NCBI GenBank assembly: GCA_026826555.1 | Contig: JAKSZT010053923.1 | Location: forward strand, 1,101,445 to 1,165,444 | DNA length: 64,000 nt | Reading direction: 5' to 3' | Source of the DNA: Tolypeutes matacus | Lineage: Eukaryota > Chordata > Mammalia > Cingulata > Chlamyphoridae | Program-made: the position numbers and the translations under genes | Shown: positions 1 to 9,859 of the stretch, piece after piece | How the letters are laid out: the number at the start of each line of letters is the position of its first letter | Numbering within the stretch: position 1 is the stretch's first letter | Notes under the pieces: model-generated | What the model was told of the DNA's origin: nothing | Databases searched by the model: none | Seen by the model: only the letters and a program-made list of their open reading frames with translations

Positions 1-129
1 GGAACAAGGAAGTGGGAGAGAGGGAAGGGGGGAACGGGGGAGGGGGTTATGCCTCGCAGGCGAGGCTAAGGCAAGGCTTGCAGCTTGCAGATGTGGCAAG
101 GCCTGTGGCTTGCAGATACTGCAGGTAAA

Positions 130-600
130 GACTGGTTTCTTTCACCCAGATCGGCCTGCAGCCCTGGCCTAGGTTTCAGCCCCACCTCTAGCAGGGAGGA
201 AGCTGGCAGACCCTGCACCAGCCTCTCCAGGTAACTGAAGGTACATTCAGCTGGCAAAGACTGAATAGTCGGAAGTCTACCAGGGCAACTGCGATCATTT
301 TGGACACGCACAGCATAGATTGCTGCCCACACCTGCAGCCCCATCCCTACCCCAAGCAGGGGAGAAAGGGGCATGAAGCTTCATCAGTTTCTCTGGGCAA
401 CTACAGGCTAGGCCTGGATGACTTGGATATTTACACATGGCTGTGGCTCTATCCTGACCCCGGCAAAGGAGAAAGTTGGGAGAAGCTTCATCAGTCCCTG
501 GGGCAATGAGGGCAGATTGAGCCGCCACAGCTTACAGCACCAACTACATCTTTGGCTCCTACTACACAACCAGCAAAGGAGAAAGGGCAAGAAAGCCCTA
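130..600 (+). repeat. L1 copy A 5' UTR monomers, about 4 units
   Basis: Degenerate tandem units of roughly 110 bases, each marked by a gg(g/t)aact or ggcaatg core followed by a short run of C-rich sequence. Cores lie near 222, 284, 396 and 500. The same kind of array in copy B has about ten units. In L1s such 5' monomers usually carry promoter activity; no promoter motif was verified here. Confidence 0.6.
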
Positions 601-699
601 AACTAAAGAGAGAAGCTGTACCCAGAATAAATACTCCAGTAAGGCAGATGCCAAGACACCAACAAAAAAATTGCAATCCACACCAAGAAACTGGAAGAC

Positions 700-1588
700 A
701 TGGCCCAGTTAAAGGAACAATATAAGCCTCCAGATGACTTAAAGGAGTTGAGACAGCTAATCATAGATGTTCATACAAATCCCTTTAATAAATTCAATGA
801 GATGGCTAAAGAGATTAAGGATATTAAGAAGACATTGGATGAGCACAAAGAAGAATTTGAAAGCATACATAGGAAAATAGTAGCTCTTATGGGAATGAAA
901 GGTGCAATAAATGAAATTAAAAATACACTGGAATCATATAATAGCAGATTTGAGGAGGCAGAAAAAGGATTGGTGAACTTGAAAAAATGGACTCTGAAAA
1001 CAAACAAACAAAACAGCTGATTAAGAAAAGAATGGGAAAAATTGAACAGGGTTCAGAGAACTAAATGACAGCAAGAGACGTGCAAACATACATTTCATGG
1101 GTGTCCCAGAAGAAGAAGAGAAGGGAAAAGGGACAGAAGGAATATTTGAAGAAATAATGGTAGAAAATTTCCCAACCCTATTGAAGGACATAGATATCCA
1201 CATTCAAGGAGCACAACGTACTCCCATCCGAATAAATATGAATAGACCAACTCTGAGCCACATACTAATCAGAATGTCAAATGCCAAAAACAAGGAGAGA
1301 ATTCTGAGAGTAGCAAGAGAAAAGAAATGCATAACATTTAAGGGATACCCAATAAGATTAAGTGCTGATTTCTCATCAGAAACCATGGAGGCAAGAAGGC
1401 AGTGGTATGATATATTTAAGATACTGCAAGAGAAAAACTTCCAGCCAAGAATCTTATATCCAACAAGATTGTTTTTCAAAGATGAGGGCAAGTTTAGAAT
1501 ATTCACAGATAAACAGAAACTGAGAGGGTTTTAACCAACCAAGAGACCAGCTTTGCAGGAAATACTAAAAGCTGTGCTACAGCCTTAA
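700..1588 (+). pseudogene. L1 ORF1 (RNA-binding ORF1p) relic
   Basis: Encodes the L1 ORF1 protein, an RNA-binding chaperone that coats element RNA. The first part (700-1020) starts MAQLKEQ and is the N-terminal coiled-coil region, rich in K, E and regularly spaced hydrophobic residues. It ends at a premature stop in a short degraded stretch. The reading resumes in another frame at about 1097-1534, with the RRM-type core (FEEIMVENFP) and the C-terminal domain (FSSETMEARRQW, then RILYPTRLFF). A shift near 1530 gives an early stop; the tail (ALQEILK) continues in another frame to about 1588. At least two disruptions make it non-functional. The start at 700 matches the starts of copies B (18711) and C (26582, minus strand). 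Confidence 0.88.
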
Positions 1589-1699
1589 AAAGAAAAGACA
1601 GGCAAGAGAGGCCTGGAAGAGAGTCTAGAAATGAAGATTATAACAATAAAAATAAAAGTGTCAAAAGAGTGGTAAAAATAAATATGACAGATAAAACCC

Positions 1700-2365
1700 A
1701 AATATTCAGGAATAAACTTAACCAACAATATAAAGCACTTGTATTCAGAAAAACTCATTGCTAAAAGAAATTTTTTAAAAAACTAAATAATTGGAAGGAC
1801 ATTCCATGCTCATGGATTGGAGGACTAAATATCATTAAGATGTCAATTCTACTCATATTGATGTATAGATTCAATGCAATCCTGATAAAAAGTCCACCAG
1901 CATTTTTTAAATAAATGGAAAGCATGATTATCAAACTTGTTTGGAAAGGTAAGTGGTCCTGAATAGCCAGAAACATATTAAAAAGGAAAACAAAGTTGGA
2001 GAACTCTCATTTCCAGACTTTGTCATGTTACCTAGCTACAACAGTAAAAACAGCATGATACTGGCATAAAGACAGACACATAGACCAATGGAACCAAACT
2101 GATGGTTCAGAAACAGACCTTCACATCTATGGTCAAGTGATTTTAGACTGTCAAACTCACCCAGCTTGGGCAAAAAAGTCTGTTCAACAAATGGTGCTGA
2201 AAGAACTGGATATCCACAGCCAAAAGAAGGAAAGAGGACCCCTATCTCACACCTCATTAAAAATTTAAATCAAAATGGATCAAAAGCAAGAACCATAAAA
2301 TTCTAGAAGAAAATGTAGGAAAATATCTTCAGGACTTGGTGGTAGGTGGTAGATTCTTAAAGAAG
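1700..2365 (+). pseudogene. L1 ORF2 3' fragment, RT core missing
   Basis: Directly after the internal junction the sequence matches the late part of L1 ORF2. It begins with the KYxGINL-like stretch, which normally lies well downstream of the catalytic FADD motif, and runs through the region coding for a W-rich segment. It stops near 2365, where the element jumps to 3' UTR-like sequence. No frame is open for long. Endonuclease, RT catalytic motif and the extreme C-terminus of ORF2 are all absent. Confidence 0.75.
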
Positions 2366-2754
2366 ATAAGAGGAGGACTGAGCTGGACTACCGATGTTTA
2401 ATGTATGTAGAAGTTTTAGTTAACTTTACTGTAAAAGTGTGGAAATGTACAGAGTTGATGGTAACACATTATAGTGAGTAACAGCCAGTTTATAAATAGG
2501 AATGTGGCTGAAAAGGGTAGTCTAGGGATGAAAACCAGCTGACAGAAAGCTAAAGAATAATCTAGGGACTGAATAGCACAGTAAACCCAGAGGTGGATGA
2601 GAACTGTGGTTGATGATACAGATGCAAGAGTGTCTTTTGTGAGCCAGAGCAGGTGTACATCACTATTGCAGGGTGGTGGGAATGTGGAGAAGCATGGTAA
2701 AAATACAACTGGCATGACCTATGGACTGTGATAAACTGTAATTATGTAATATTC

Positions 2755-3445
2755 ATGCATCTATGCCAAAGACGTACTGTGTTGATTATGGGAGAGTATG
2801 GAAAAAGTGTGCCAAATATATGCTGTGGACCTGGTAATAATCTGAGGATATTATCTCATAATCTGTAACAAATGTTCCACCATGGTGTATTGGTAGAGGG
2901 ATATTGTTTGGGAATTCTGCACCTCTGCATGATTGTTTTGTAAGTTTACAATTTCTGTCATAAAAATATGTTTAAAAAATAATAATAGCATGGGTTGCGG
3001 GGGAAATACACCAAATGTAAGATAAGGGCTATAGTTAGTAATGAGATTTTGACAATATTCTTTCATAATTTGTAACAAATGTCTTACAATGCAAGGTTGA
3101 TGGTGGGTTGATGTATGGGACCCCTGAATGATGTCATGCATGTTTGCTTTGTAAGTTCACAACTTTTACTATACAATTATTGTTTATGTATGTTCATGTA
3201 AAAATGATATAAAAATAATAATAATAGGGTGTGTTGGGGAAGAATACTTTGGTTAGTAGTAATATTTTGAGGATGCTCTTTAATCATTAAAAATGTTTCA
3301 CAATAATGCAAGGTGTTGATGTAAGGTGAGGTATGAGAGTATTGTATGATGTTATGTAGGTTTGTTTTGTAAGTTTACAACTATTACTATACACTTATTG
3401 TTTATGTATGTTTATGTATGAGTAATATACTTCAATAATTTTTTT
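2755..3445 (+). repeat. Triplicated 3' end of L1 copy A, about 230-base units
   Basis: Three imperfect head-to-tail units lie near 2755-2980, 2990-3225 and 3230-3445. Each has the same order: a stretch like ataatttgtaacaaatgt, a GT-rich ggtgtatgatg-like part, ttgttttgtaagttcacaa, then a short AT tail with (aat)n. Copy B has the same three units at about 21005-21735. Confidence 0.7.
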
Positions 3446-3465
3446 TAAAAATCAATGGGAAAAAA

Positions 3466-4298
3466 AGTACCCATGAACCTGCTTGATACATTAAATGCCA
3501 AGTTTTTAAGCAAAACATTTACTTATGGAAATTTTCAAACATAGACAAAAGTAAAGTGAATATTACTTAACTGAGTATTGTGAAATTGCCAATATTCTAT
3601 TTTTGGCCAGCAAAACTGGAAAGTTTTCATAGTCCTTAGCTTAATAAAATGCAACTTCCCATATTCATCACTCAGTTTCAATGATTACCAACTCAGGGCT
3701 TTGTTTCATGTGTTCCTTTCCTATCTCAACCCTTCCCCAGGATTATTTCATAATAAATTCCACATATCATATGGTTTCGCTATAACTCTTTTTAAAAAAT
3801 CACTTTTTAAAAGCATAACCACAACATTGTCACACTTTCAAACATTAATAACAATTACATATCATCAATTTATTTTTCATCATAATATCATTAGTTTGTT
3901 ATTCAACTTTTCCCAATTGTTTTATACCTTTTTATAGTTTGTTCAAATCAGAATCCAAATAATGTCCCAAATAATGTCCTTATATTGCAATTGGTTAATA
4001 GGTATCTTCAGTCCTTTTTAATCTATATGGTTTTTTCTTCCCTATTGTTTATTCACCTTCACAATTTATTTGTTGAACAACCAGTCTGGATTTTGCTGAT
4101 TGCACCCCTACATTATTGATTGACATATATCTTTTGTAAAATTGGTTTGTAGATTTAGATATTTGATGAGATTGGAGGATGATTTTTGGAGAGAAATATA
4201 TTCCATTGGTGGTATTGTGAGCTTTTCTCAAGTGGCAAGTATTGTCTCTTATCTCTCTTTTTGCAAGGTTAGCAGACACAGATGATTGTTTAGATCCA
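3466..4298. other. AT-rich non-coding stretch, probably an old interspersed repeat
   Basis: No gene or coding relic was found. The stretch resembles an ancient dispersed mammalian repeat (for example gcataaccacaacattgtc near 3814), but I cannot name the family. The 78-codon ORF here has no recognisable features. Confidence 0.4.
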
Positions 4299-4727
4299 TG
4301 TGCCCTGCATCCACCTCAGGAGCCCATGAGGGAGGTAGGTGGAAGAAAAACTTAGGTGGAGAGTAAAGTTCGCTCATATCGGCACAGCTGAAGTCTGCTC
4401 CAGACAAACAGGCAAGCAAGCATGACCGTTCTTTATTTGCAGGGTTATTCACACACCATTGCTATCATTCAAATGTTACACAGAAGGAACACAAAATGCA
4501 GCCCCTCAGAATCATTTCTGCTCTGCCTTGGGAGTATGTGTGCTGAGCCAAGGACTTTATGATTTAGTTACAAAGCATACAGAGCCGGGAGACAAAGGGC
4601 TCTGTGAGCTAATAGCTGATCCAGCAGTTGGGCCATCGGAGTCTTTAACCCTCACACACTGGTCTTAACCCTTACATACTGGTCTTAACCCTTACACAGC
4701 CGCTGCCCAAGTCTTAACCTTCACACA
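4299..4727 (-). mobile_element. Solo ERV LTR, 429 bp, antisense
   Basis: Read on the minus strand it begins TGTGTGAAGG and ends GGGCACA, so it has TG...CA ends. It is flanked by perfect 5-bp direct repeats ATCCA (4294-4298 and 4728-4732). A polyadenylation signal AATAAA lies near 4437-4432 on the minus strand, followed by a T/G-rich stretch as expected for R-U5. The U3 part holds a 20-bp tandem repeat. No internal retroviral sequence adjoins it, which fits a solo LTR left by recombination. Confidence 0.75.
4641..4727 (-). repeat. 20-bp tandem repeat in LTR U3
   Basis: Three consecutive 20-base units of the form ggtcttaacccttacacact lie at 4641-4700, and a fourth diverged unit at about 4709-4727. 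They sit at the U3 start of the antisense LTR, where enhancer repeats are common. Confidence 0.75.
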
Positions 4728-4732
4728 ATCCA

Positions 4733-5107
4733 TTATTTCATCTTGGGTTGCAAAATGAGGATATTCCATCAGACTTTCATTTATTAGATAGAATATTTCC
4801 AGAAAAAGAAACTTTGTTCATTAACAGGTTACATCAAGGTAATCTTTGAATATAAAAGTCAACACAAATGCTTGAATCTTTAGATACTTTCCTGTTATGT
4901 ATTAGTGTCCTGCAAAGACTAGTATGTTTTTTAACCATCAATATTAATTTGTGAATTTTTAAAAACACTTTTAATGTTTCTCTGCTGCAGTTATTAGTCT
5001 TATTGATGCTTATATTGCCTGGATTTAGTCAATGGAAGCCTTTCAAGGTGGCCCCCAAATCCTTTGCACATAATTCCAATAGGCTTTGTTAATGATATCT
5101 GGTGTGT
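4733..5107. other. No feature recognised
   Basis: Unique-looking AT-rich sequence without a recognisable gene or repeat. Confidence 0.4.
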
Positions 5108-5190
5108 GGCAATATGGCATTGTTTATGAATTCCAAAAATAGATATTGGGTTATGTTTGTAAACCCATGCCCATACCTGGGCATGGGATC
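5108..5190 (+). mobile_element. Fragment of LTR family B (5' end)
   Basis: Matches the first about 80 bases of the LTR at 44792-45419, including the shared stretch atgaattccaaaaatagata, and then stops abruptly. Sequence of a decayed ERV interior follows. Confidence 0.6.
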
Positions 5191-5194
5191 CTAT

Positions 5195-6110
5195 GAACTC
5201 CTCATGAGATGAGGAGAAGGAGGAGGAATGGGAAGTGGAAGAATATGAGGAACCTCCAAGGGTGCATCCTATAATACAACAGAATTGGAAGGCGTTACAA
5301 GAACAACCCCCTAGGGTCCAAGATTTACAATCCCTCGAGCAGAAGTTACACATAACCACAAGGGACTATACCACTGCTGAGTTGGATGATTTGGGACAAG
5401 GGTACAGGCAGCGATCCAGAGTCCCTGCCTAACTAACTTCTAAGATTATAGAAGACTGGACCAAGAGTTGTACTATCTGGGGTGGAAATGAATAAATTAT
5501 CATCCATTACCACTCACCCTTCTCTGCATCAGCATTCCTATACCACTTCTACATAACAGTGTCGCTATGGGTATGACTGATTGGTGGAGGCAAGGCTGCC
5601 TGTCCTAATAAAGGGGATATATCTCATGACACCCTTCATTACCAATCCATGAAAGAATTGCAGGATGTTTTACAGGAATTGGTGATGAAACATGTTATTG
5701 AAGCCACTAAATTTGTGGCTTTTACTGAAGGAAAGAAAGATTGTGCTACATACTGTTCCCAACCATTATTATGGACCTCTGGTGTCAATCCTGAACCCCC
5801 TAGTGGGGCAACCTGTGTTGAGAGCTGGGCAGGCTACAGCAGATTTAGGGGAATTGGAAAGGCTGCAGAGAAAGGGGGCTGGGGTCCGGGCAGCAGGGAA
5901 AGTGCCCCGAGGACATAATGATCCTAATTGAGTGTAGCAAGCAAATGTGGGTTATTTGCAAATGTGCCACGGGCACAGAACTAGAAACAATAGATAAGCA
6001 GCCCACGGTAGTTTTAGTGAAACTTTGGAGCAAGCTCCCTAAGGACAAGAGATTTATGAAACTGTTTTATGAGAATGTTGAGGGAGAAGTGAAAATAGGA
6101 TAAAAGCTGC
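5195..6110 (+). pseudogene. Probable ERV gag-region relic
   Basis: Lies immediately upstream of the protease and RT relics in the same orientation, where gag belongs. Short open pieces occur at 5235-5432 (acidic and glutamine-rich) and 5649-6103, in several frames with many stops. No zinc knuckle or major-homology motif could be read with confidence, so the gag label rests mainly on position. Confidence 0.45.
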
Positions 6111-6229
6111 TGCCCCAACCCCAACCCCCATGGAAGCCTGGCAAGCATCTTTCCCCCTACCATAAGGAGGGGTCAAGATCCCTGGATAGGAACAATAACC
6201 GAGGATTCCAGGATTGTAGGCCACATGTA

Positions 6230-6600
6230 GAGTTAACTATTGGTCCCCTACTAATCAACAAATAGTATTAGCCTTAGTAGACACGAGAGCTGAATGTACT
6301 TTAATTCATGGCAATGTAACATTATTCCATAAGCCAGTGCTGGCTATAGATGGCTATGGGGGGAAAGCAATTTACGTTAAGCGATAAAATTTAATTTTAC
6401 AAATTGGAAGATTACCTCCTCAAAGCTATGCAGTATATATTTCTCCTATACCCAAATATATTTTAGGAGTTGACATTCTCCAGAATGCCACATTACAGAC
6501 TACCATAGAAGAATTCTGCCTCCAATGCAGAGTAATAAAGGCAGTGCTAAGGGGACAAGTTAAATGGTCCCTGGTGAAGGTGCCCTCACCCCCAAAGAAT
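6230..6600 (+). pseudogene. ERV protease relic
   Basis: In one frame near 6262-6310 there is a retroviral aspartyl-protease signature: hydrophobic residues, then DTRAE where functional enzymes have DTGA, followed by the usual hydrophobic strand. Downstream at about 6455-6490 comes ILGVDIL, resembling the conserved ILGRD-type motif near the protease C-terminus. The Gly-to-Arg change in the active-site loop and stops upstream indicate it is inactive. Confidence 0.65.
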
Positions 6601-6601
6601 T

Positions 6602-7160
6602 GTGGCAACCAAACAGTACAAACTCATAGGGGGACACCAGGAAATTACTGCTACAATTAAGGAATTAGAAAGGGTAGGGATAATAATAACTACCCATAGT
6701 CCATTCAATAGTCCCATATGGCCAGTACAAAAACCTAATGGAACATGGTACATGACAGTAGATTATCATGAATTAAATAAAGTAACACCACCACTATATG
6801 CAGTGGTCCTAAACATTGCTGGCTTAGTGCAAGAAATTAGTACACAGTTATGTCCCTATCACTTTGTTTTAGATCTTGCTAATGCTTTTTTTAGTATCTC
6901 CTTAGACAAGTCAAGCCAGCCTGCATTCGCCTTCACATGGGAAGGCCAGGAATGGACTTTTATGGTGCTACCCCCAAGGCTATTTTCATAGCCCAACCAT
7001 CTATCATGACCTCATAGCAAAGGATCTCGCCTTGGGAAGAAACCTGTAGCTAGAACCCTAATGCATTATATCCATATTACTTAACCAGCAATTCTCTTTC
7101 AGAATTAAAAGAAGCATCAGAGACAATAGTATCTTATCTTGAAAGCAGGGGATGGTCAAT
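6602..7160 (+). pseudogene. ERV reverse transcriptase relic
   Basis: An open stretch at 6602-6991 contains early RT motifs in order: PVQKPNGTWYMTVDYHELN (fingers), a hydrophobic linker, then FVLDLANAFFSISL, which carries the first catalytic aspartate, and AFTWEGQEWTF. After 6991 the frame breaks. The place where the YxDD catalytic box should occur (about 7060-7090) has no readable DD pair and looks deleted. It belongs to a retrovirus-like polymerase; class not assigned. Confidence 0.8.
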
Positions 7161-7800
7161 CAATCAGGACAAGCTGCAAGGCCCCTGCTGTTGTCAATTT
7201 TTTGGGTGTTGTTTGGTCAGGTAATCAATAAAGTGCAATGTTTTCCCACACCACAAACTCCAAAACAATTAATGGGAATTCTGGGGTTATTGAGGTCCTG
7301 GAGACCGTTCACCACTCATTTAGCTCAAATATTAAAATCATTTTATATGCTAATCAGAAAAGGTTGTACATGGGAATGGGAGGACCCCCAGCAGACTGCT
7401 TTTGAAGAAGCAAAAAAGGCAATAACACAGGCTCAAGCACTGAGAGGGGTAGATCCTGACTTACCCTATGAATTGAATATGGCAGCACTAGTACTGGCTT
7501 TGGGTGGGGTTTGTGGCAAATGCACCATTCTAAACAAGTATCCCTTAGGTTTTGGTCACAATTATGGAAAGGGGCTGAATTACAATATAGCCCCTTAGAA
7601 AATCACCTATGTGCAGCATATAATGCCTTGTTGCAAGTAGAAGGTTTAACCCAAAAGTGTCCAGTCATCCTGAAGACTGCCATCCCTATCCAGGGGTGGA
7701 TCACAGATACCGGGAAAAAAACCTCGCTCTGGCAGCACACAGTTAAGTACCTTAACAAAGTGGAAAGCTTACCTGCTGCAGTGCAGTGTCTTCAACACTA
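7152..7800 (+). pseudogene. ERV RT thumb/connection relic
   Basis: Two overlapping open pieces (7152-7598 and 7511-7801) continue the polymerase. Motifs include TPKQLMGILGLL (the usual polymerase thumb motif), KGCTWEWEDPQQTAFEEAKKA, and sequence resembling the connection domain. They lie in different frames, showing at least one indel near 7550. Confidence 0.72.
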
Positions 7801-7899
7801 GCCCCCTGAGTACTGAAATACACAAGATCCTAGGCCCAGTGTCTTATATGGAAGACTGGCCCAAATTACAACCCCAAAGGTGGCTGTTGAAGTGCCCAC

Positions 7900-8241
7900 T
7901 AAAGAAGGCACAGGAACATTTCCAAAGGATGCATGGGACACAGATGGTTCAGCCAGAGGACAGCTGTGGCTGTGCAGCCCAGTACTGACACGATTTGGTG
8001 GGAAACGGGCACCATGCAAAGCAGTCAATGGGCTGAATTAAGAGTCATATGGATGGCTATAGTACATGAGCCCAGGAAAGCATTAACAATCTGGACCAAT
8101 AACTGGGCAATCTACAAAGGCCTTACTACCTGGGCGACAACTTGGAGACAAGAACAATGGACTGTCATGGGCCTCCCTCTGTGGGGGAGAGATCTAAGTA
8201 AGGACATCTGGAATGCCTGCCAGTGGCAAGGTATGCATTAA
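7900..8241 (+). pseudogene. ERV RNase H relic
   Basis: Near 7930 a DTDGSARG stretch matches the start of retroviral RNase H (first catalytic Asp). It is followed in another frame by SSQWAELR, carrying the catalytic glutamate, and by an IWTNNWAIYKGL stretch where the third acidic residue (usually TDS) reads TNN. No integrase or env was recognised before the LTR that follows, so the element seems deleted there. Confidence 0.72.
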
Positions 8242-8378
8242 CTGATGCAGACACCTTCTATGTGACTTGGACATAAGTTAAAGATTAACAATCCTACCCA
8301 GAGGGGAAATAATGTATATATGGTATCATAAACCATAACCTCCTCAAAGCAGTAAAACTTCATTCCTGCATACATAGT

Positions 8379-8630
8379 GATAACATCACCAGACCCCATA
8401 TGTGCACATCACAGGAACCTAGCAGAAACTCTGTTCTTATACCCTATAGAATGTCTTTGTTCTGAAACCCTTACAACACCCCTCATTTTCCCACCTTTTT
8501 TTGGAGTGCCTTCATTCTCTGGACAGCCACCACCAGAGACTCTCCTGTTTGTAAGTCCAAATAAAGCTTATGTCTGACTCAGTGCCAAGTTTTTTCTTTG
8601 GTCTCACAGCTGCCCCAACCTGTGCCCTTC
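8379..8630 (+). mobile_element. Probable 3' LTR of the 5195-8630 ERV
   Basis: TG-started sequence ending in ...CTTCA, with AATAAA at about 8560-8565 and a T-rich downstream stretch typical of R-U5. It directly follows the RNase H relic in the same orientation. No TSD was identified and its 5' limit is uncertain. Confidence 0.5.
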
Positions 8631-8640
8631 AAAAAGTTGG

Positions 8641-8850
8641 GTTGGAACAGCCTTCAACTGATTGGATGAGACCTCTCTCATTGTTGAAGTCAGTCTCCTC
8701 AATTGATGGTAGATGTAATCAGCCACAGATTTGATCAACGTACTGCTGATTGCCATCCACGAAACATCCTCACAGTAACAATCAGGCCAGTGATTGCTTT
8801 ACCAAACAACTTGCCAAGTTGACACACGAACTTAACAATCCCAGTCCACC
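8641..8850 (-). mobile_element. LTR family C (ERVL/MLT2-like) fragment, antisense
   Basis: Matches, in reverse orientation, the central and 5' parts of the LTRs at 11402 and 42380 (aactgattggatgag, ccaagttgacacacg). It adjoins an antisense ERVL dUTPase-region relic, so the two probably come from one ERVL copy. Confidence 0.65.
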
Positions 8851-9269
8851 CTTTGTCAACTTGGCAGCCAAATACATCTCTTTAAACCATACTTAATCTT
8901 TAAATAAAAGCAATAGCAGTAGTATTTTTGCCTGACAATACTCAACTGTCCTTTATACAACTGGAAATGCACTAACTCTTCCCAGGATAGAGTGCAACTC
9001 CTTGGGTAATATTCACTCTTAAACTTGATATCCTATAACTTAAATACTATGACATGATGCAAATACAACTTTTGTCATATAAAGGGATAAGAGAGTGAAG
9101 AAAACAAATATTTTTGTTACATATATATATACAAACATACTCATAACAAAACAAAGAAGAAATATTCATAACCATTACAGTCCTCATATCTGTAGCTTGT
9201 CACATGGCTGTAGCTCATATTTATAACTACCTTCTTCCATTACCAATTTCATATTCCGTTTTCGTCAGC
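8851..9269. other. AT-rich spacer, possible ERVL 3' tail
   Basis: No coding relic. By position it may be the non-coding stretch between the antisense ERVL pol and its LTR fragment. A short (TA)n run lies near 9121-9131. Confidence 0.35.
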
Positions 9270-9545
9270 AAGCACCTAATCTGGCCATGGTTCTTTGCCT
9301 TTTGGGGTTACCCAAACCTTCATTTCTGAAGTTTCTGGGACATTCATAGTCCTGACTGGATTGGGTTGTTGCAGTTTTCCATTGACTTTTTAATCACAGG
9401 GCATGGTAATGTTGAGTTGTCCTGAGGTAGATCCTGTATTCCAGGCAAACTCTTCACTACCTCCAAAGTGTAGTTGCAGTTCTATTTCACCTTTATAGTT
9501 AGGATCAGTCACCCCAAGCAGAGCAGTAATTTCCTTCTTTGTCTG
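9270..9545 (-). pseudogene. ERVL dUTPase-region relic, antisense
   Basis: The reverse complement matches, base for base over long stretches, the ERVL 3' pol segment at about 63050-63330. Shared landmarks are tctgaatcaacag, gcctggaatacag and catgccctgtgattaa. ERVL elements carry a dUTPase domain after integrase, and this segment corresponds to it. It is short and frame-broken. Confidence 0.65.
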
Positions 9546-9574
9546 TTGATTCAGAGGCAGGAATAGGTTGTCAT

Positions 9575-9785
9575 CTCAGTAGGTGGAGACCCACACAATA
9601 AACAAGAACATATTAAACTCCAACCTGGGGAGTCCTGCTACATTCTCAAATAGAGGGACAAGAACCTCTCGAGTACATAGGCAGTGCCAAATAAAAGAAA
9701 ACAGACCAGTATGACAAGCCCTCAATATTAATGTATGTACCTATGATCCTTATTCCTCAAAAATTGAAACTTTGTGGTTGCCAAA
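9575..9785 (+). repeat. About 210-bp dispersed repeat (copy 1 of 2)
   Basis: Nearly collinear with 56795-57003. Shared landmarks are ggtggagacccacacaataa, ctggggagtcctgct, agaaaacagacca and caagccctcaa. A partial inverted copy occurs near 55545-55625. It is probably part of an L1 3' UTR; family not confirmed. Confidence 0.6.
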
Positions 9786-9859
9786 CTTTTAAAGTAATAT
9801 TCTTTTTTATTGTACAGATGGTCACATACTATTAAAAGTTTGCTTCACCTTGCTGTTTT

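Larger units (their letters stand above)
1..3465 (+). mobile_element. Internally deleted, HAL1-like L1 copy A
   Basis: A non-LTR retrotransposon that enters the window already inside its 5' UTR. Its order is 5' UTR repeats, ORF1 (from 700), a direct jump at about 1697-1704 from a point just inside the start of ORF2 to its far 3' part, a second jump near 2355-2370, and a long AT-rich 3' region ending in an A-rich tail near 3440-3465. The ORF2 endonuclease and reverse-transcriptase core are absent. Copy B (16866-21740) has the same two junctions, so the deletions were inherited from a common source element rather than arising at this site. It could only have moved with enzymes supplied by another L1. 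Both ORF relics are broken, so this copy is dead. Confidence 0.85.

Noticed and set aside
2851..3141. 96-codon minus-strand ORF, with a similar one at 21117-21422
   Set aside because: Their similarity comes from the shared L1 3' tandem units, in antisense orientation.
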